Shown here: piece after piece, positions 1 to 7,986 of the stretch
Numbering within the stretch: position 1 is the stretch's first letter
Layout: each line of letters begins with the position of its first letter
NCBI GenBank assembly: GCA_017461685.1
Contig: JAFTXF010000052.1
Location: forward strand, 1 to 14,002
Origin: Lachnospiraceae bacterium
GTDB lineage: Bacteria; Bacillota; Clostridia; Lachnospirales; Lachnospiraceae
Reading direction: 5' to 3'
Length of the DNA: 14,002 bases
Made by a program: the position numbers and the translations under genes
Notes under the pieces: generated by a model
Database searches by the model: none
What the model saw: only the letters and a program-made list of their open reading frames with translations
What the model was told of the DNA's origin: nothing

Positions 1-1
1 A

Positions 2-75
2 GTAACTGTTTGGTCCTAAAAGCCGGCTTGCCTTTTTATCATCCGATGCTTTTCAGCCAAAAGCCACGCAGTTAC
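2..75 (+). promoter_or_regulatory. Foldable 5' leader of bipA
   Basis: The 94 bases before bipA contain nested complementary segments that can form one long hairpin: GTAACTG (2-8) with CAGTTAC (69-75), TTTGG (9-13) with CCAAA (57-61), AAAAGC (18-23) with GCTTTT (48-53), and CGG (24-26) with CCG (43-45). The helix ends just before the AAAGGAGG ribosome site at 83-90. No promoter is visible before it, so the transcript start probably lies left of the window. A regulatory role is inference only. Part of it could also be the tail of an upstream transcription unit. Confidence 0.35.
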
Positions 76-94
76 CCTAAAGAAAGGAGGCTTC

Positions 95-1918
95 ATGAAG
101 CAGACAAGAGAAGACGTAAGAAACGTCGCAATTATCGCCCACGTTGACCACGGCAAAACTACATTAGTAGATGAGCTTTTAAAGCAGTCCGGTGTATTCA
201 GAGCAAATCAGGAGGTTGCCGAACGCGTTATGGACTCCGGCGATATCGAGCGTGAGCGCGGTATCACTATTCTGGCCAAAAATACTGCCGTTACCTATAA
301 AGGTACCAAAATCAATATCATAGACACCCCGGGACATGCAGACTTCGGCGGCGAGGTAGAGCGTGTACTCAAGATGGTAAACGGTGTCATCCTGGTAGTA
401 GACGCTTTCGAAGGCGCCATGCCGCAGACCAAATTCGTACTCCGCAAAGCTCTGGAGCTTAAGCTTCCGGTTATTGTTTGCGTCAATAAAATTGACCGTC
501 CGGAAGCCCGTCCCGATGCCGTTGTGGACGAGGTGCTGGAATTATTCCTTGACCTGGAAGCAGATGATGCACAGTTAGACTGTCCTTTTGTATTTGCTTC
601 TGCCAAGGCGGGCATCGCTTCTTTGGATGCTGATACCCCGGGCACCGACATGGTACCCCTTTTTGAAACCATTCTGGACTACATTCCTGCTCCTGAGGGC
701 GACCCTGAAGCCGGCACTCAGGTGCTGATTTCCACCATTGACTACAATGAATACGTCGGCCGTATCGGTGTAGGTAAGGTGGACAACGGAACCATCAGCG
801 TAAATCAGGAGGTGGTTATCGTCAATGCACACGAGCCTGAAAAGCAGAAAAAAGTCAAGGTCAGCAAGCTCTACGAATTCGACGGCCTGAATAAAGTTGA
901 GGTCAAAGAGGCCTGCATTGGCTCTATTGTAGCCATTTCCGGTATTACAGACATTCATATCGGAGATACTCTCTGTCATCCGGAGAATATCCGACCGATT
1001 CCGTTCCAGAAAATTTCCGAGCCTACGATTGCTATGCATTTTGTTGTAAACGACTCACCTCTTGCCGGTCAGGAAGGCAAATATGTTACCAGCCGTCATT
1101 TGCGCGACAGACTTTTCCGCGAATTAAATACCGACGTTTCTCTTCGCGTAGAGGAAACCGACAGTGCCGATTCCTTCAAGGTCTCCGGCAGAGGCGAGCT
1201 GCATTTGTCTGTTCTGATTGAAAATATGCGCAGGGAGGGCTTTGAATTTGCCGTATCCAAGGCAGAGGTTTTATATCACACAGACGACCGCGGCCACAGG
1301 TTGGAACCTATGGAATTAGCTTATATCGATGTTCCGGACGAATTTTCCGGCACCGTTATCGAAAAGCTGTCCTTACGAAAAGGCGAGCTTCGTAATATGG
1401 GCACAGGCACCGGCGGATACACCCGTCTGGAATTCTCCATTCCGTCCAGAGGTCTTATCGGCTATCGCGGCGAGTTCCTGACGGACACCAAGGGCAACGG
1501 CATTATCAATACGATTTTTGATGATTACGGTCCATACAAGGGCGATATCCAATACCGCAAGCAAGGATCCCTTATTGCTTTCGAAGCCGGTGAAGCAGTT
1601 ACCTACGGTCTATATAACGCTCAGGACCGCGGTACCCTCTTCATCGGTCCCGGTGAAAAGGTATATTCCGGCATGGTAGTCGGCCAGTCCGGCAAAACAG
1701 AGGATATCGAGATTAACGTCTGCAAGAAAAAGCAGCTTACCAACACCCGTTCCTCCTCTGCGGATGAAGCACTGCGCCTGACCCCGAAAAAAGTCTTAAG
1801 CTTAGAGCAGGCACTGGAGTTTATTGATACCGATGAATTATTAGAAGTAACACCAACCTCCCTTCGTATTCGCAAGAAAATTTTGGACCCGACCATGAGA
1901 AAGCGCTCTAAAAAGTAG
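95..1918 (+). CDS. typA: Ribosome-associated translational GTPase BipA/TypA
   Basis: A translational GTPase that binds the ribosome at the EF-G site and helps large-subunit assembly and growth under stress or cold; it acts in the cytoplasm. The 607-residue product matches the usual family length. All G motifs are present: G1 AHVDHGKTT (15-23), switch I RGITI (55-59), G3 DTPGH (77-81), G4 NKID (131-134) and G5 SAK (169-171). EF-G-like domains follow, then the BipA-specific C-terminal region with the conserved stretch IPSRGLIGYRGEF and a Lys/Arg-rich tail. The start is set by a strong AAAGGAGG at 83-90, four bases before the ATG. The gene is monocistronic in view and ends at a bidirectional terminator. 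LepA and EF-G are excluded by domain layout and by the BipA signature. Identification is secure. Confidence 0.97.
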   Translation: MKQTREDVRNVAIIAHVDHGKTTLVDELLKQSGVFRANQEVAERVMDSGDIERERGITILAKNTAVTYKGTKINIIDTPGHADFGGEVERVLKMVNGVILVVDAFEGAMPQTKFVLRKALELKLPVIVCVNKIDRPEARPDAVVDEVLELFLDLEADDAQLDCPFVFASAKAGIASLDADTPGTDMVPLFETILDYIPAPEGDPEAGTQVLISTIDYNEYVGRIGVGKVDNGTISVNQEVVIVNAHEPEKQKKVKVSKLYEFDGLNKVEVKEACIGSIVAISGITDIHIGDTLCHPENIRPIPFQKISEPTIAMHFVVNDSPLAGQEGKYVTSRHLRDRLFRELNTDVSLRVEETDSADSFKVSGRGELHLSVLIENMRREGFEFAVSKAEVLYHTDDRGHRLEPMELAYIDVPDEFSGTVIEKLSLRKGELRNMGTGTGGYTRLEFSIPSRGLIGYRGEFLTDTKGNGIINTIFDDYGPYKGDIQYRKQGSLIAFEAGEAVTYGLYNAQDRGTLFIGPGEKVYSGMVVGQSGKTEDIEINVCKKKQLTNTRSSSADEALRLTPKKVLSLEQALEFIDTDELLEVTPTSLRIRKKILDPTMRKRSKK

Positions 1919-1947
1919 TGAGAAGGAACATATGCCAAAAATGAATT

Positions 1948-1978
1948 TACTCCCATGACCGGGTCACATATTGGAGTA
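1948..1978. repeat. Nested inverted repeat downstream of bipA
   Basis: TACTCC (1948-1953) pairs with GGAGTA (1973-1978). Inside them TGACC (1956-1960) pairs with GGTCA (1962-1966) around a single G. It lies between the bipA stop and the main terminator. No function can be assigned. It may be a protein-binding dyad or a weak pre-terminator hairpin. Confidence 0.4.
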
Positions 1979-1987
1979 TAGCACATT

Positions 1988-2031
1988 AAAAAAAAGGATT
2001 TGGACGATATATCGTCCAAATCCAATTTTTT
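1988..2031. terminator. Bidirectional intrinsic terminator between bipA and pspA
   Basis: Bases 1996-2023 form a perfect 28-bp palindrome (half-site GGATTTGGACGATA). An A-run lies to the left (1988-1995) and a T-run to the right (2026-2032), so both strands end in a stem followed by U residues. It sits between the convergent bipA (+) and pspA (-) genes and can serve both. Confidence 0.92.
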
Positions 2032-2048
2032 TAAATTTTTTTTATTTT

Positions 2049-2726
2049 TTACAGTCCAAGTTCCGCCTTTAATGCTGCCAAATCCGCTTCTACCGCTTCA
2101 TCTCTTTCCTCTACAGCATACTTGCTCTCCAAATCGGCAACCTTATCGCCGGATTTATTCAGCTCATCCATTGCATTTGCTTTATTTAACATCTGGTCAG
2201 CCTTTGCTTCCATACGTTCAAAAGCACCCATCTTGCCGGCATATTTTTCAGCAGCATCGGCATACTTATTTACTCTTTCCTGTGTCTTTGCTACGCTGAC
2301 CTTGCTCTTAATGGCTTCCTTACGAACCTTTAAGCTCTCGATATCGCTCACCAGCTTGTCATGGAGCTGGCGCATCTTTTCTGCATTTACCTTTGCAGCC
2401 TCCAAAGCGGCCTGTAAGTTTGCACCGTGTGCTTCCAGTTCATTTTTCTTAGCCAGGAAAATACGGGCATCGCCTTCATTGCCTGCTTCTAAAGCAGCCT
2501 TAGCAAGTTTTACGTATTTCTCCACAGCCTTTTCATTGTCAGCAACTGCCTTTTTGCATCTGGTCTCTTCCGCCATCACAGCAGCAGTTTCTTCCTTCAC
2601 CTCTGTCAGATCCTCTGTTAGGTCGATGAGGTACTGCTCCACCATTTTCTCAGGGTCCTCAAATTTGTCCATAATCGCTGTAATGTTGGATTTTACAATG
2701 TCATTAAATCTTTCTAACATGCCCAT
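2049..2726 (-). CDS. pspA: PspA/IM30 family envelope-stress protein
   Basis: A peripheral membrane protein of the PspA/IM30 (ESCRT-III-like) family, which assembles on the inner face of the cytoplasmic membrane and protects it under envelope stress. The 225-residue product has the amphipathic N-terminal helix expected of the family (MGMLERFNDIVKSNI) and the following DPEKMVEQYLIDL segment. The rest is almost entirely charged, Ala/Lys/Glu-rich coiled coil (about 25-180), with a short acidic C-terminal helix. Two ATGs occur (M1 and M3). M1 is preferred because AAGGAG lies about eight bases before it and family members usually begin MG-L-RF. This ribosome site lies inside the last codons of the upstream gene, whose stop is two bases before this ATG, so translation is probably coupled. 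It is the last gene before the bidirectional terminator. Confidence 0.93.
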   Translation of the reverse strand: MGMLERFNDIVKSNITAIMDKFEDPEKMVEQYLIDLTEDLTEVKEETAAVMAEETRCKKAVADNEKAVEKYVKLAKAALEAGNEGDARIFLAKKNELEAHGANLQAALEAAKVNAEKMRQLHDKLVSDIESLKVRKEAIKSKVSVAKTQERVNKYADAAEKYAGKMGAFERMEAKADQMLNKANAMDELNKSGDKVADLESKYAVEERDEAVEADLAALKAELGL

Positions 2727-2728
2727 CT

Positions 2729-4162
2729 TTAAATCTCCTTTTCATACTTCTTTTCTAATTCATCTATAATATCTCCATTTTCCCCGAACTTTTCCAATGG
2801 AGCATTTAAGATCTCTTCTGCGCGTCTCCTGCGCTCTTCTTCCTTGGCCTGACGGGCCTTGCGCTGCTTATATATGATATATATGATAACGATTACTGCT
2901 GCCACAACTGCCAGGATTTTGAAATATTGCCCGGCCGTCATCTCTACCTTCATCATACGCTCACCGGCCTCAGAAAAGGCAGCGGCAAAAAATTCCTCAT
3001 CCGTGACGTCCTCGTAATAGTAATAATCCAGATAATCAAACAAAATATCACAGGCTTCCGTATCCATAAGCTCTGCTGCATCATCCCCCAGCCACAAAAC
3101 ATACTCATAGGCACCGGCATAGTCCCAAAATACCAGCAGTGCGTGTCCCCGGTCATCGAACAGGCTCTCATAGGCTGCCTCTGCAAACTCCTCCAGCACC
3201 TCCGTTGACGGGTCATAATCGCCGTCTACATTGTCGATAATGTACACGTACGGTAAAATACCTGTGCTGCCATAGAAGTCCTTAAGACCGTTCTCCAGCT
3301 TGGTACGGTTATCAATCCAGCCACACTCGTCGGTATAATATCCTGCCTCATCAGACAGATTTAAATGTAATTTCTCTCTATGAATCGTAGATTTTGTAAA
3401 ATCACTATCCCCCGCAAGTGCTCCGCTTACGAACGAGAAAAATAATACAAGCAACAGCCCCCATATAAAAACGGAAACCATAGAAGTCAGGCAGCCCGAC
3501 TTGCGTTTGCCTGTACTCTGCACGGTAGAACCGCCTCTGACAGTGTTCTGCTGCACAGTTTGCGCGGTGCCTGTACTATTGTCGGCTGTTTGCTGCGCCA
3601 CAGTGCTATCTGTAGCTGCCTGGGTGGTGGTGCTGCCGGTTGTCCCCTGGGCAGAAGCTGCACTGTCCGCCTGTGTTGTATAAGTGCCGGAGCTGTCTGT
3701 TCCCGAATCACTTCCTGTATAACTGCCCGAGAAATTACCGCCGCCAAATATATTGCCGCCTATAAAAATATTACCGCCGCCAAATAAAGGGCTTCCGCCT
3801 ATAGGTCTTCGATGCGTATAACTGCCTGTTGGTCTGCCCGGCTTCTGTCGTGTAACACTGGGATTACCTACCGCCGGTCTGTGGGACGTAAAACTTCCGG
3901 AAGGACTGCTCGTTGCACTTCTGCTCACTGTCGGTCTTCCCGTTGTCGGTCTAGAGTGACTGGAACTGAAGCTTCCGGAGGAACCGCTCCTGCTCCAACT
4001 GCTGCTGCGATTACTGCTGCTAAAACTACTTCCGCTACTGCGGCTGCTACTGCTAAAACTGCTGCGGCTGCCGCTGAATCCACTTCTCCCACTGCTTCTG
4101 CTGCCGCCACTGCGGCCTCCGCCACTACGGCCACTGCCGCCACTTCTTCCTCTTCCAGCCAT
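2729..4162 (-). CDS. Two-pass membrane protein with Arg/Ser/Gly-rich tail and TPM-like domain, coupled to pspA
   Basis: A 477-residue protein of unproven function. Residues 1-90 are low-complexity Gly/Ser/Arg (GRSGG-like units). Residues 90-150 are Pro/Gly-rich (GGNIF repeated), and 150-215 form a Thr/Gln/Ser linker. A basic patch (KRK, 219-221) precedes transmembrane helix 1 (about 223-249). Residues 270-405 form an acidic globular domain (CGWIDNRTKLENGL, GILPYVYIIDN, HALLVFWDY) that resembles TPM/YgcG-type domains. Helix 2 (about 412-431) is followed by KQRKARQAK and a charged tail. By the positive-inside rule both tails are cytoplasmic and the TPM-like domain is outside. AGGAG lies seven bases before the ATG. 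Its stop is two bases from pspA, which suggests joint action with PspA at the membrane. The TPM call is by eye and only moderate; existence of the gene is well supported. Confidence 0.85.
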   Translation of the reverse strand: MAGRGRSGGSGRSGGGRSGGSRSSGRSGFSGSRSSFSSSSRSSGSSFSSSNRSSSWSRSGSSGSFSSSHSRPTTGRPTVSRSATSSPSGSFTSHRPAVGNPSVTRQKPGRPTGSYTHRRPIGGSPLFGGGNIFIGGNIFGGGNFSGSYTGSDSGTDSSGTYTTQADSAASAQGTTGSTTTQAATDSTVAQQTADNSTGTAQTVQQNTVRGGSTVQSTGKRKSGCLTSMVSVFIWGLLLVLFFSFVSGALAGDSDFTKSTIHREKLHLNLSDEAGYYTDECGWIDNRTKLENGLKDFYGSTGILPYVYIIDNVDGDYDPSTEVLEEFAEAAYESLFDDRGHALLVFWDYAGAYEYVLWLGDDAAELMDTEACDILFDYLDYYYYEDVTDEEFFAAAFSEAGERMMKVEMTAGQYFKILAVVAAVIVIIYIIYKQRKARQAKEEERRRRAEEILNAPLEKFGENGDIIDELEKKYEKEI

Positions 4163-4261
4163 ATCATTTCTCCTATCAGCATGTCACCTCTGCTATGTGC
4201 TCCTGAATGTCATGCTGCTCTGCCGCGTCCGCGGCATCTGATATATTTCATACTCATAATC

Positions 4262-4933
4262 TTACTGCTCAGGTACCGGATAAAAAACTTCCTCTAATAT
4301 AGTAAGTCCGCTGCGTCCTGCTGTCAGTTCCGTGATTTCCTTGCAAAAATACTCTGCCTGCTCTCCCGGAACAAGTACGGTCAGGCAAACCTTGTCGGTG
4401 TACTCACAGCTTTCCTGAGCAAGGCCCATCTGACCCATTAAATATAAAATCTTGCCAATGCCATTATAATCCGTGTCTATCTGAATACGCTTACCGTACT
4501 TCATCATAGCGGTAGGGCACTGCTTTAGCGCCTCCTGCAAAGCCTGGGTATAGGCCCGCACCAGTCCTCCGGTCCCTAAAAGAGTACCGCCGAAATATCT
4601 GGTCACCACAGCCGCAATGCCGCGAATCTCAGACCCCAAAAGCACCTCCAGCATAGGTCTGCCTGCCGTGCCGCTGGGCTCACCGTCATCACTGCATCTG
4701 GTCAATTCTCCCTTAGAACCGATGACAAAGGCACTGCAATGGTGTCTGGCATCATAATAACGCTTCCGTATTTCTTCCAAAAATGCGGCAGCTTCCTGTT
4801 CACTCTCCACTTTACGCACATGTGCAATAAATCTGGATTTCTTCTCAACAATCTCCCCGCTATAGGTCTGCACTTCTGTCGTATTTGTATATATCACACG
4901 GTAACTATCCTGTGATTTTGTATTCAATTCCAT
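4262..4933 (-). CDS. yigZ: YigZ/IMPACT family protein (UPF0029)
   Basis: A conserved cytoplasmic protein of the IMPACT/YigZ family; its bacterial role is not well defined, and a link to translation or peptide metabolism is inferred from eukaryotic IMPACT. The 223-residue length is typical. The N-terminal UPF0029 domain shows KKSRFIAHV (31-39), HHCSAFVIG (64-72), CSDDGEPSGTAGRPML (80-95) and VVTRYFGGTLLGTGGLVRAY (109-128), the family hallmark. A smaller DUF1949-like ferredoxin-fold domain fills about 145-217. The start is supported by AGGAG seven bases before the ATG. A good sigma-A promoter lies just upstream. It is the first gene of a likely unit with the TPM-like protein and pspA. The 99-bp gap after it holds a small GCCGC/GCGGC hairpin but no clear terminator, so read-through is likely. 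Confidence 0.94.
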   Translation of the reverse strand: MELNTKSQDSYRVIYTNTTEVQTYSGEIVEKKSRFIAHVRKVESEQEAAAFLEEIRKRYYDARHHCSAFVIGSKGELTRCSDDGEPSGTAGRPMLEVLLGSEIRGIAAVVTRYFGGTLLGTGGLVRAYTQALQEALKQCPTAMMKYGKRIQIDTDYNGIGKILYLMGQMGLAQESCEYTDKVCLTVLVPGEQAEYFCKEITELTAGRSGLTILEEVFYPVPEQ

Positions 4934-4965
4934 GCAATTTCTCCTAAATATCCTACTACTCTATT

Positions 4966-4994
4966 AATATACATCTTTTTGTCGCACTTTGCAA
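4966..4994 (-). promoter_or_regulatory. Sigma-A promoter of yigZ unit
   Basis: Read on the minus strand, a -35 box TTGCAA (4989-4994) and a -10 box TATATT (4966-4971) are separated by exactly 17 bases. The -10 box lies about 33 bases before the yigZ ATG, leaving room for the AGGAG ribosome site. Confidence 0.7.
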
Positions 4995-5060
4995 GCAACA
5001 CTTACTGCCTGCTGCAAGGTTCTTTTCTCTTTCCGACATACGTCCTGCCTTGCTAAATCT

Positions 5061-5088
5061 TTAAGGAAATCTTCACAGAATCTACACA
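5061..5088 (+). promoter_or_regulatory. Three 11-bp-spaced direct repeats upstream of the PBP promoter
   Basis: TTAAGG (5061-5066), TTCACA (5072-5077) and TACACA (5083-5088) are spaced exactly 11 bases start to start, close to one helical turn. The last one ends nine bases before the weak -35. This pattern resembles tandem half-sites of OmpR/PhoB-type response regulators, but no regulator can be named from sequence. Confidence 0.35.
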
Positions 5089-5096
5089 GAAAATAC

Positions 5097-5125
5097 TTTA
5101 TTTTATATGATATTTTTGGTATAAT
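5097..5125 (+). promoter_or_regulatory. Extended -10 promoter of the PBP gene
   Basis: TGGTATAAT (5117-5125) is a perfect extended -10 box (TGn plus TATAAT). The matching -35 position (5097-5102, TTTATT) is weak, which is usual for extended -10 promoters and for activator-dependent ones. The leader to the ATG at 5216 is about 80 bases and contains AAAGGA before the start. Confidence 0.7.
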
Positions 5126-5215
5126 GAGATAACTTATGAGAAACTAAACTTTTCCAGCAAAAGTATAAATATAACAAACTTTTCACATATTGTTATTACA
5201 GAAAGGAATTCTCTT

Positions 5216-7936
5216 ATGAATTATAGTAAAAATGGACTTAAGCAGGTGCAAAAGCAAATGAACTCCAAGTCCGAAAAATTAGGCCGCAAGCTTTTGATTC
5301 AGGCAAGCAAGATATTTTTGCTGCTTATCCTGGTGGGTGTCATTTTCGGCGGTTCTGCTGCTTTAGGTGCTTTCAAAGGCTGTATTGACACGGCTCCGGC
5401 CATTGACAGTTCTGACGTAGTACCGGTTGGCTTTTCTTCTTTCGTCAATGACATGGAAGGAAATCAGATGACCAAGCTTGTTGCCAGCAATTCCAACCGT
5501 ATTTCCGTCACCTTGGACAAAGTACCTGATTACTTACAGAAGGCTTTTATTGCCATTGAGGACAGTCGCTTTTATGAACATAACGGTGTAGATGTTATCG
5601 GTATTATCCGTGCCGGTGTGACCGGTGTGCTGAAGGGCTTCAATTTCACCTCCGGTGCCAGCACCATTACCCAGCAGCTCATCAAGAATACGATTTATGA
5701 GGACTTTGTCAATGAGTCTCAATTAGAAAAGATAGAGCGTAAGATTCAGGAATGGTATCTGGCCATACAGATTACCAATGAACTGTCTAAGGATGAGGTG
5801 CTGATTCGATACCTGAATACCATCAATCTGGGACAGAATACGCTGGGCGTACAGTCTGCTTCCCTGCGTTACTTTGGCAAGGACGTATCAGAGCTCAATT
5901 TATCGGAATGTGCCGTTATTGCCGCCATCACAAAGAGCCCTACCGGATATAACCCTATTACCAATCCGGAAGCCAATGCCAAGCGCCGTCAGAATGTACT
6001 GGATGAGATGTTGGATTTGGGATATATTACTCAGGCCGAGTACGATACTGCCCTGGAAGATGATCCCTATTCCCGTATTTCTGAAGTCAATCAGACCTAT
6101 GTTGCTACAGATTATGTCAATAGTTATTTTGTAGATGCTTTAATTGACCAGGTATATGACGACTTTCTGGAAGCAGGATACACAGAGCAAGAGGCTGAAA
6201 ACCTCATTTACCGCAGCGGTATCAAGATTAACTCTACATTCGACCCTGAAATCCAGGCTATTGTAGATGAGGTCTGCAGTGATGAAGCCAATTTCCCTCG
6301 TGCTTTCTGGCAGCTAAGTTACCAGCTCAGCGTTCAGAAGGCCAATGGTGATATTATTCATCACAGCACAGAGATGTTCCAGAAATATTTACGCGACAAT
6401 AATTACACAGAAAACGGTTTCGATCCTGATGACAAAATGCTCTTTAACTCCCAGGACGCCGCCAATGCTGCTATTGAATATTACAAAGCCTACGCTGTCG
6501 AAGAAGGTGATGAAATCCTCGGCGAGAAGATTACGCTTACTGTACAGCCACAGCTTTCCGTAGTGATTATGGATCAGTACACCGGTTATGTAAAAGCACT
6601 TTTAGGCGGTCGCGGTGAGAAAACTGTCAATAAATCCTTCAACCGTGCTACCGGTGCTACCAGACAGCCTGGTTCCTGTTTTAAGATACTTGCGGCCTAC
6701 GTTCCTGCTATCGACAGCGGAGCCTTTACATTGGCTTCTGTACAGAATGACGCGCCTTTTGCATATACCAATTCCGGCGAAGAGAATATTCGTCTGGTAA
6801 ATAACTGGCACGAAAAAACACAAGGATACAAAGGCTTACTGAACTACCGTGAAGGTATCCGTAATTCCAGAAACGTTATTACCGTAAAAGCTTCCACTAT
6901 TATTACCCCGCAGCTTGGTATGGATTATCTGTTAAATTTCGGTTTTACCACTTTGGAGCCTACTACTAACGAAAACGGTTTTACAGACGTACATCAGGCC
7001 CTCAGCCTTGGCGGTATTACCAATGGTGTCACCAATCTGGAGATGACTGCCGCTTATGCAGCTATTGCCAACGGTGGAAAATATATCGAGCCGACTTTAT
7101 ATACCACAGTACTGGATCGACACGGTAACATTCTTTTGGATAAGTCTTCCAATAAAGAACAGCAGATTATCCGTGAGACAACCGCATGGCTTATTACCGA
7201 TGCTATGCGTGACGTAGTAGAAGAAGGCACCGGTACTGCAGCCCGCGTAGCAGGTGTGGATGTTGCCGGCAAGACCGGTACCACCTCCGATGATATGGAC
7301 GTATGGTTCTCCGGTTACACACACTATTATACCGGCAGCGTATGGATGGGCTTTGACAATAATAATAAAAAGCTGAGTTCAGCGGAACAAAAGACCCATA
7401 GCCAGCTATGGAGCAAGATTATGACTGCCATCCACGAGAATCTGGAGCCTCAGGAAATTATGGAAAAGCCGGAAGACATTATCGAAGTTGAGGTTTGTGC
7501 AAAATCCGGTAAGCTTCCTATTGTAGGTCTCTGTGACGTTAGTGGACATGTTTACAAGGAATACTTCGTAGAAGGTACAGAGCCGATGGACTATTGCGAT
7601 GTTCATTACATTGGCAGCATCTGTCAGACAGACGGCGTACCGTGCACCGCTTACTGCCCTTATCCGATTGATGGTGCCGTAGAGATTTTACCTGCTGAAG
7701 ATCCGTCCTTACAATTAGGAACCCAGCTCGGTGCTGCCCTTTATGCCCTTGGCCCGGATGTGGATTTAGACGAAATTGATATGAGTGCTTTACTGGAATC
7801 CTTACCGGAGATCACTACACCTACTACTACCTGTCACCATACTTTTGAATATATGTTAGAAAATCATTGGTTTGGAGACCCGTATAGCTTCGGTTACGAC
7901 TATCCGGATTACTATTTTAATAATATCGGTCAGTGA
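5216..7936 (+). CDS. Class A penicillin-binding protein (glycosyltransferase-transpeptidase)
   Basis: A bifunctional peptidoglycan synthase that polymerises lipid II and cross-links stem peptides on the outer membrane face. The 906 residues comprise a basic cytoplasmic tail (1-28), one membrane anchor (about 29-52), a GT51 domain (about 85-260) and a transpeptidase domain (about 440-740). GT51 motifs visible are EDSRFYEH with catalytic Glu115, GASTITQQL (147-155), ERKIQEW (174-180) and NTINLGQNTLGVQSAS (201-216). Transpeptidase motifs are SCFK with nucleophile Ser487, SRN (551-553) and KTGT (686-689). The C-terminus has seven cysteines (761-873) and an acidic, Tyr-rich end rather than PASTA or FN3 repeats. 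AAAGGA lies eight bases before the ATG. The gene is monocistronic with its own promoter and terminator. It resembles PBP1A/PonA; the exact orthologue is not assigned. Confidence 0.96.
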   Translation: MNYSKNGLKQVQKQMNSKSEKLGRKLLIQASKIFLLLILVGVIFGGSAALGAFKGCIDTAPAIDSSDVVPVGFSSFVNDMEGNQMTKLVASNSNRISVTLDKVPDYLQKAFIAIEDSRFYEHNGVDVIGIIRAGVTGVLKGFNFTSGASTITQQLIKNTIYEDFVNESQLEKIERKIQEWYLAIQITNELSKDEVLIRYLNTINLGQNTLGVQSASLRYFGKDVSELNLSECAVIAAITKSPTGYNPITNPEANAKRRQNVLDEMLDLGYITQAEYDTALEDDPYSRISEVNQTYVATDYVNSYFVDALIDQVYDDFLEAGYTEQEAENLIYRSGIKINSTFDPEIQAIVDEVCSDEANFPRAFWQLSYQLSVQKANGDIIHHSTEMFQKYLRDNNYTENGFDPDDKMLFNSQDAANAAIEYYKAYAVEEGDEILGEKITLTVQPQLSVVIMDQYTGYVKALLGGRGEKTVNKSFNRATGATRQPGSCFKILAAYVPAIDSGAFTLASVQNDAPFAYTNSGEENIRLVNNWHEKTQGYKGLLNYREGIRNSRNVITVKASTIITPQLGMDYLLNFGFTTLEPTTNENGFTDVHQALSLGGITNGVTNLEMTAAYAAIANGGKYIEPTLYTTVLDRHGNILLDKSSNKEQQIIRETTAWLITDAMRDVVEEGTGTAARVAGVDVAGKTGTTSDDMDVWFSGYTHYYTGSVWMGFDNNNKKLSSAEQKTHSQLWSKIMTAIHENLEPQEIMEKPEDIIEVEVCAKSGKLPIVGLCDVSGHVYKEYFVEGTEPMDYCDVHYIGSICQTDGVPCTAYCPYPIDGAVEILPAEDPSLQLGTQLGAALYALGPDVDLDEIDMSALLESLPEITTPTTTCHHTFEYMLENHWFGDPYSFGYDYPDYYFNNIGQ

Positions 7937-7947
7937 TGACCTTTAAG

Positions 7948-7986
7948 CGAGGCTGCTGTCTTTTACAGCAGCCTCGTAACTTTTTT
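7948..7986 (+). terminator. Intrinsic terminator of the PBP gene
   Basis: A perfect 12-bp stem (CGAGGCTGCTGT at 7948-7959 with its complement at 7965-7976) closes a five-base loop. It is followed by TAAC and six T residues (7981-7986). It starts 11 bases after the PBP stop codon. Confidence 0.93.

Noticed and set aside
2122..2769. Long plus-strand open frame opposite pspA
   Set aside because: It is antisense to the coiled-coil pspA frame, has no ribosome site, and its composition is the mirror of Ala/Lys/Glu codons.
3925..4182. Minus-strand frame beginning MLIGEMIW with Glu and Ala/Val runs
   Set aside because: It is a frame-shifted reading of the GRSGG tract; the AGGAG spacing and downstream domains fit the other frame.
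4211..4235. GCCGC/GCGGC hairpin and a possible 13-codon leader peptide between yigZ and the TPM-like gene
   Set aside because: The stem is short, lacks a U-run, and the small frame has no ribosome site.
3812..4297. Plus-strand open frame rich in Ala/Thr/Ser opposite the low-complexity tail
   Set aside because: It is a by-product of the Gly/Ser/Arg repeat codons read in antisense; no start context.
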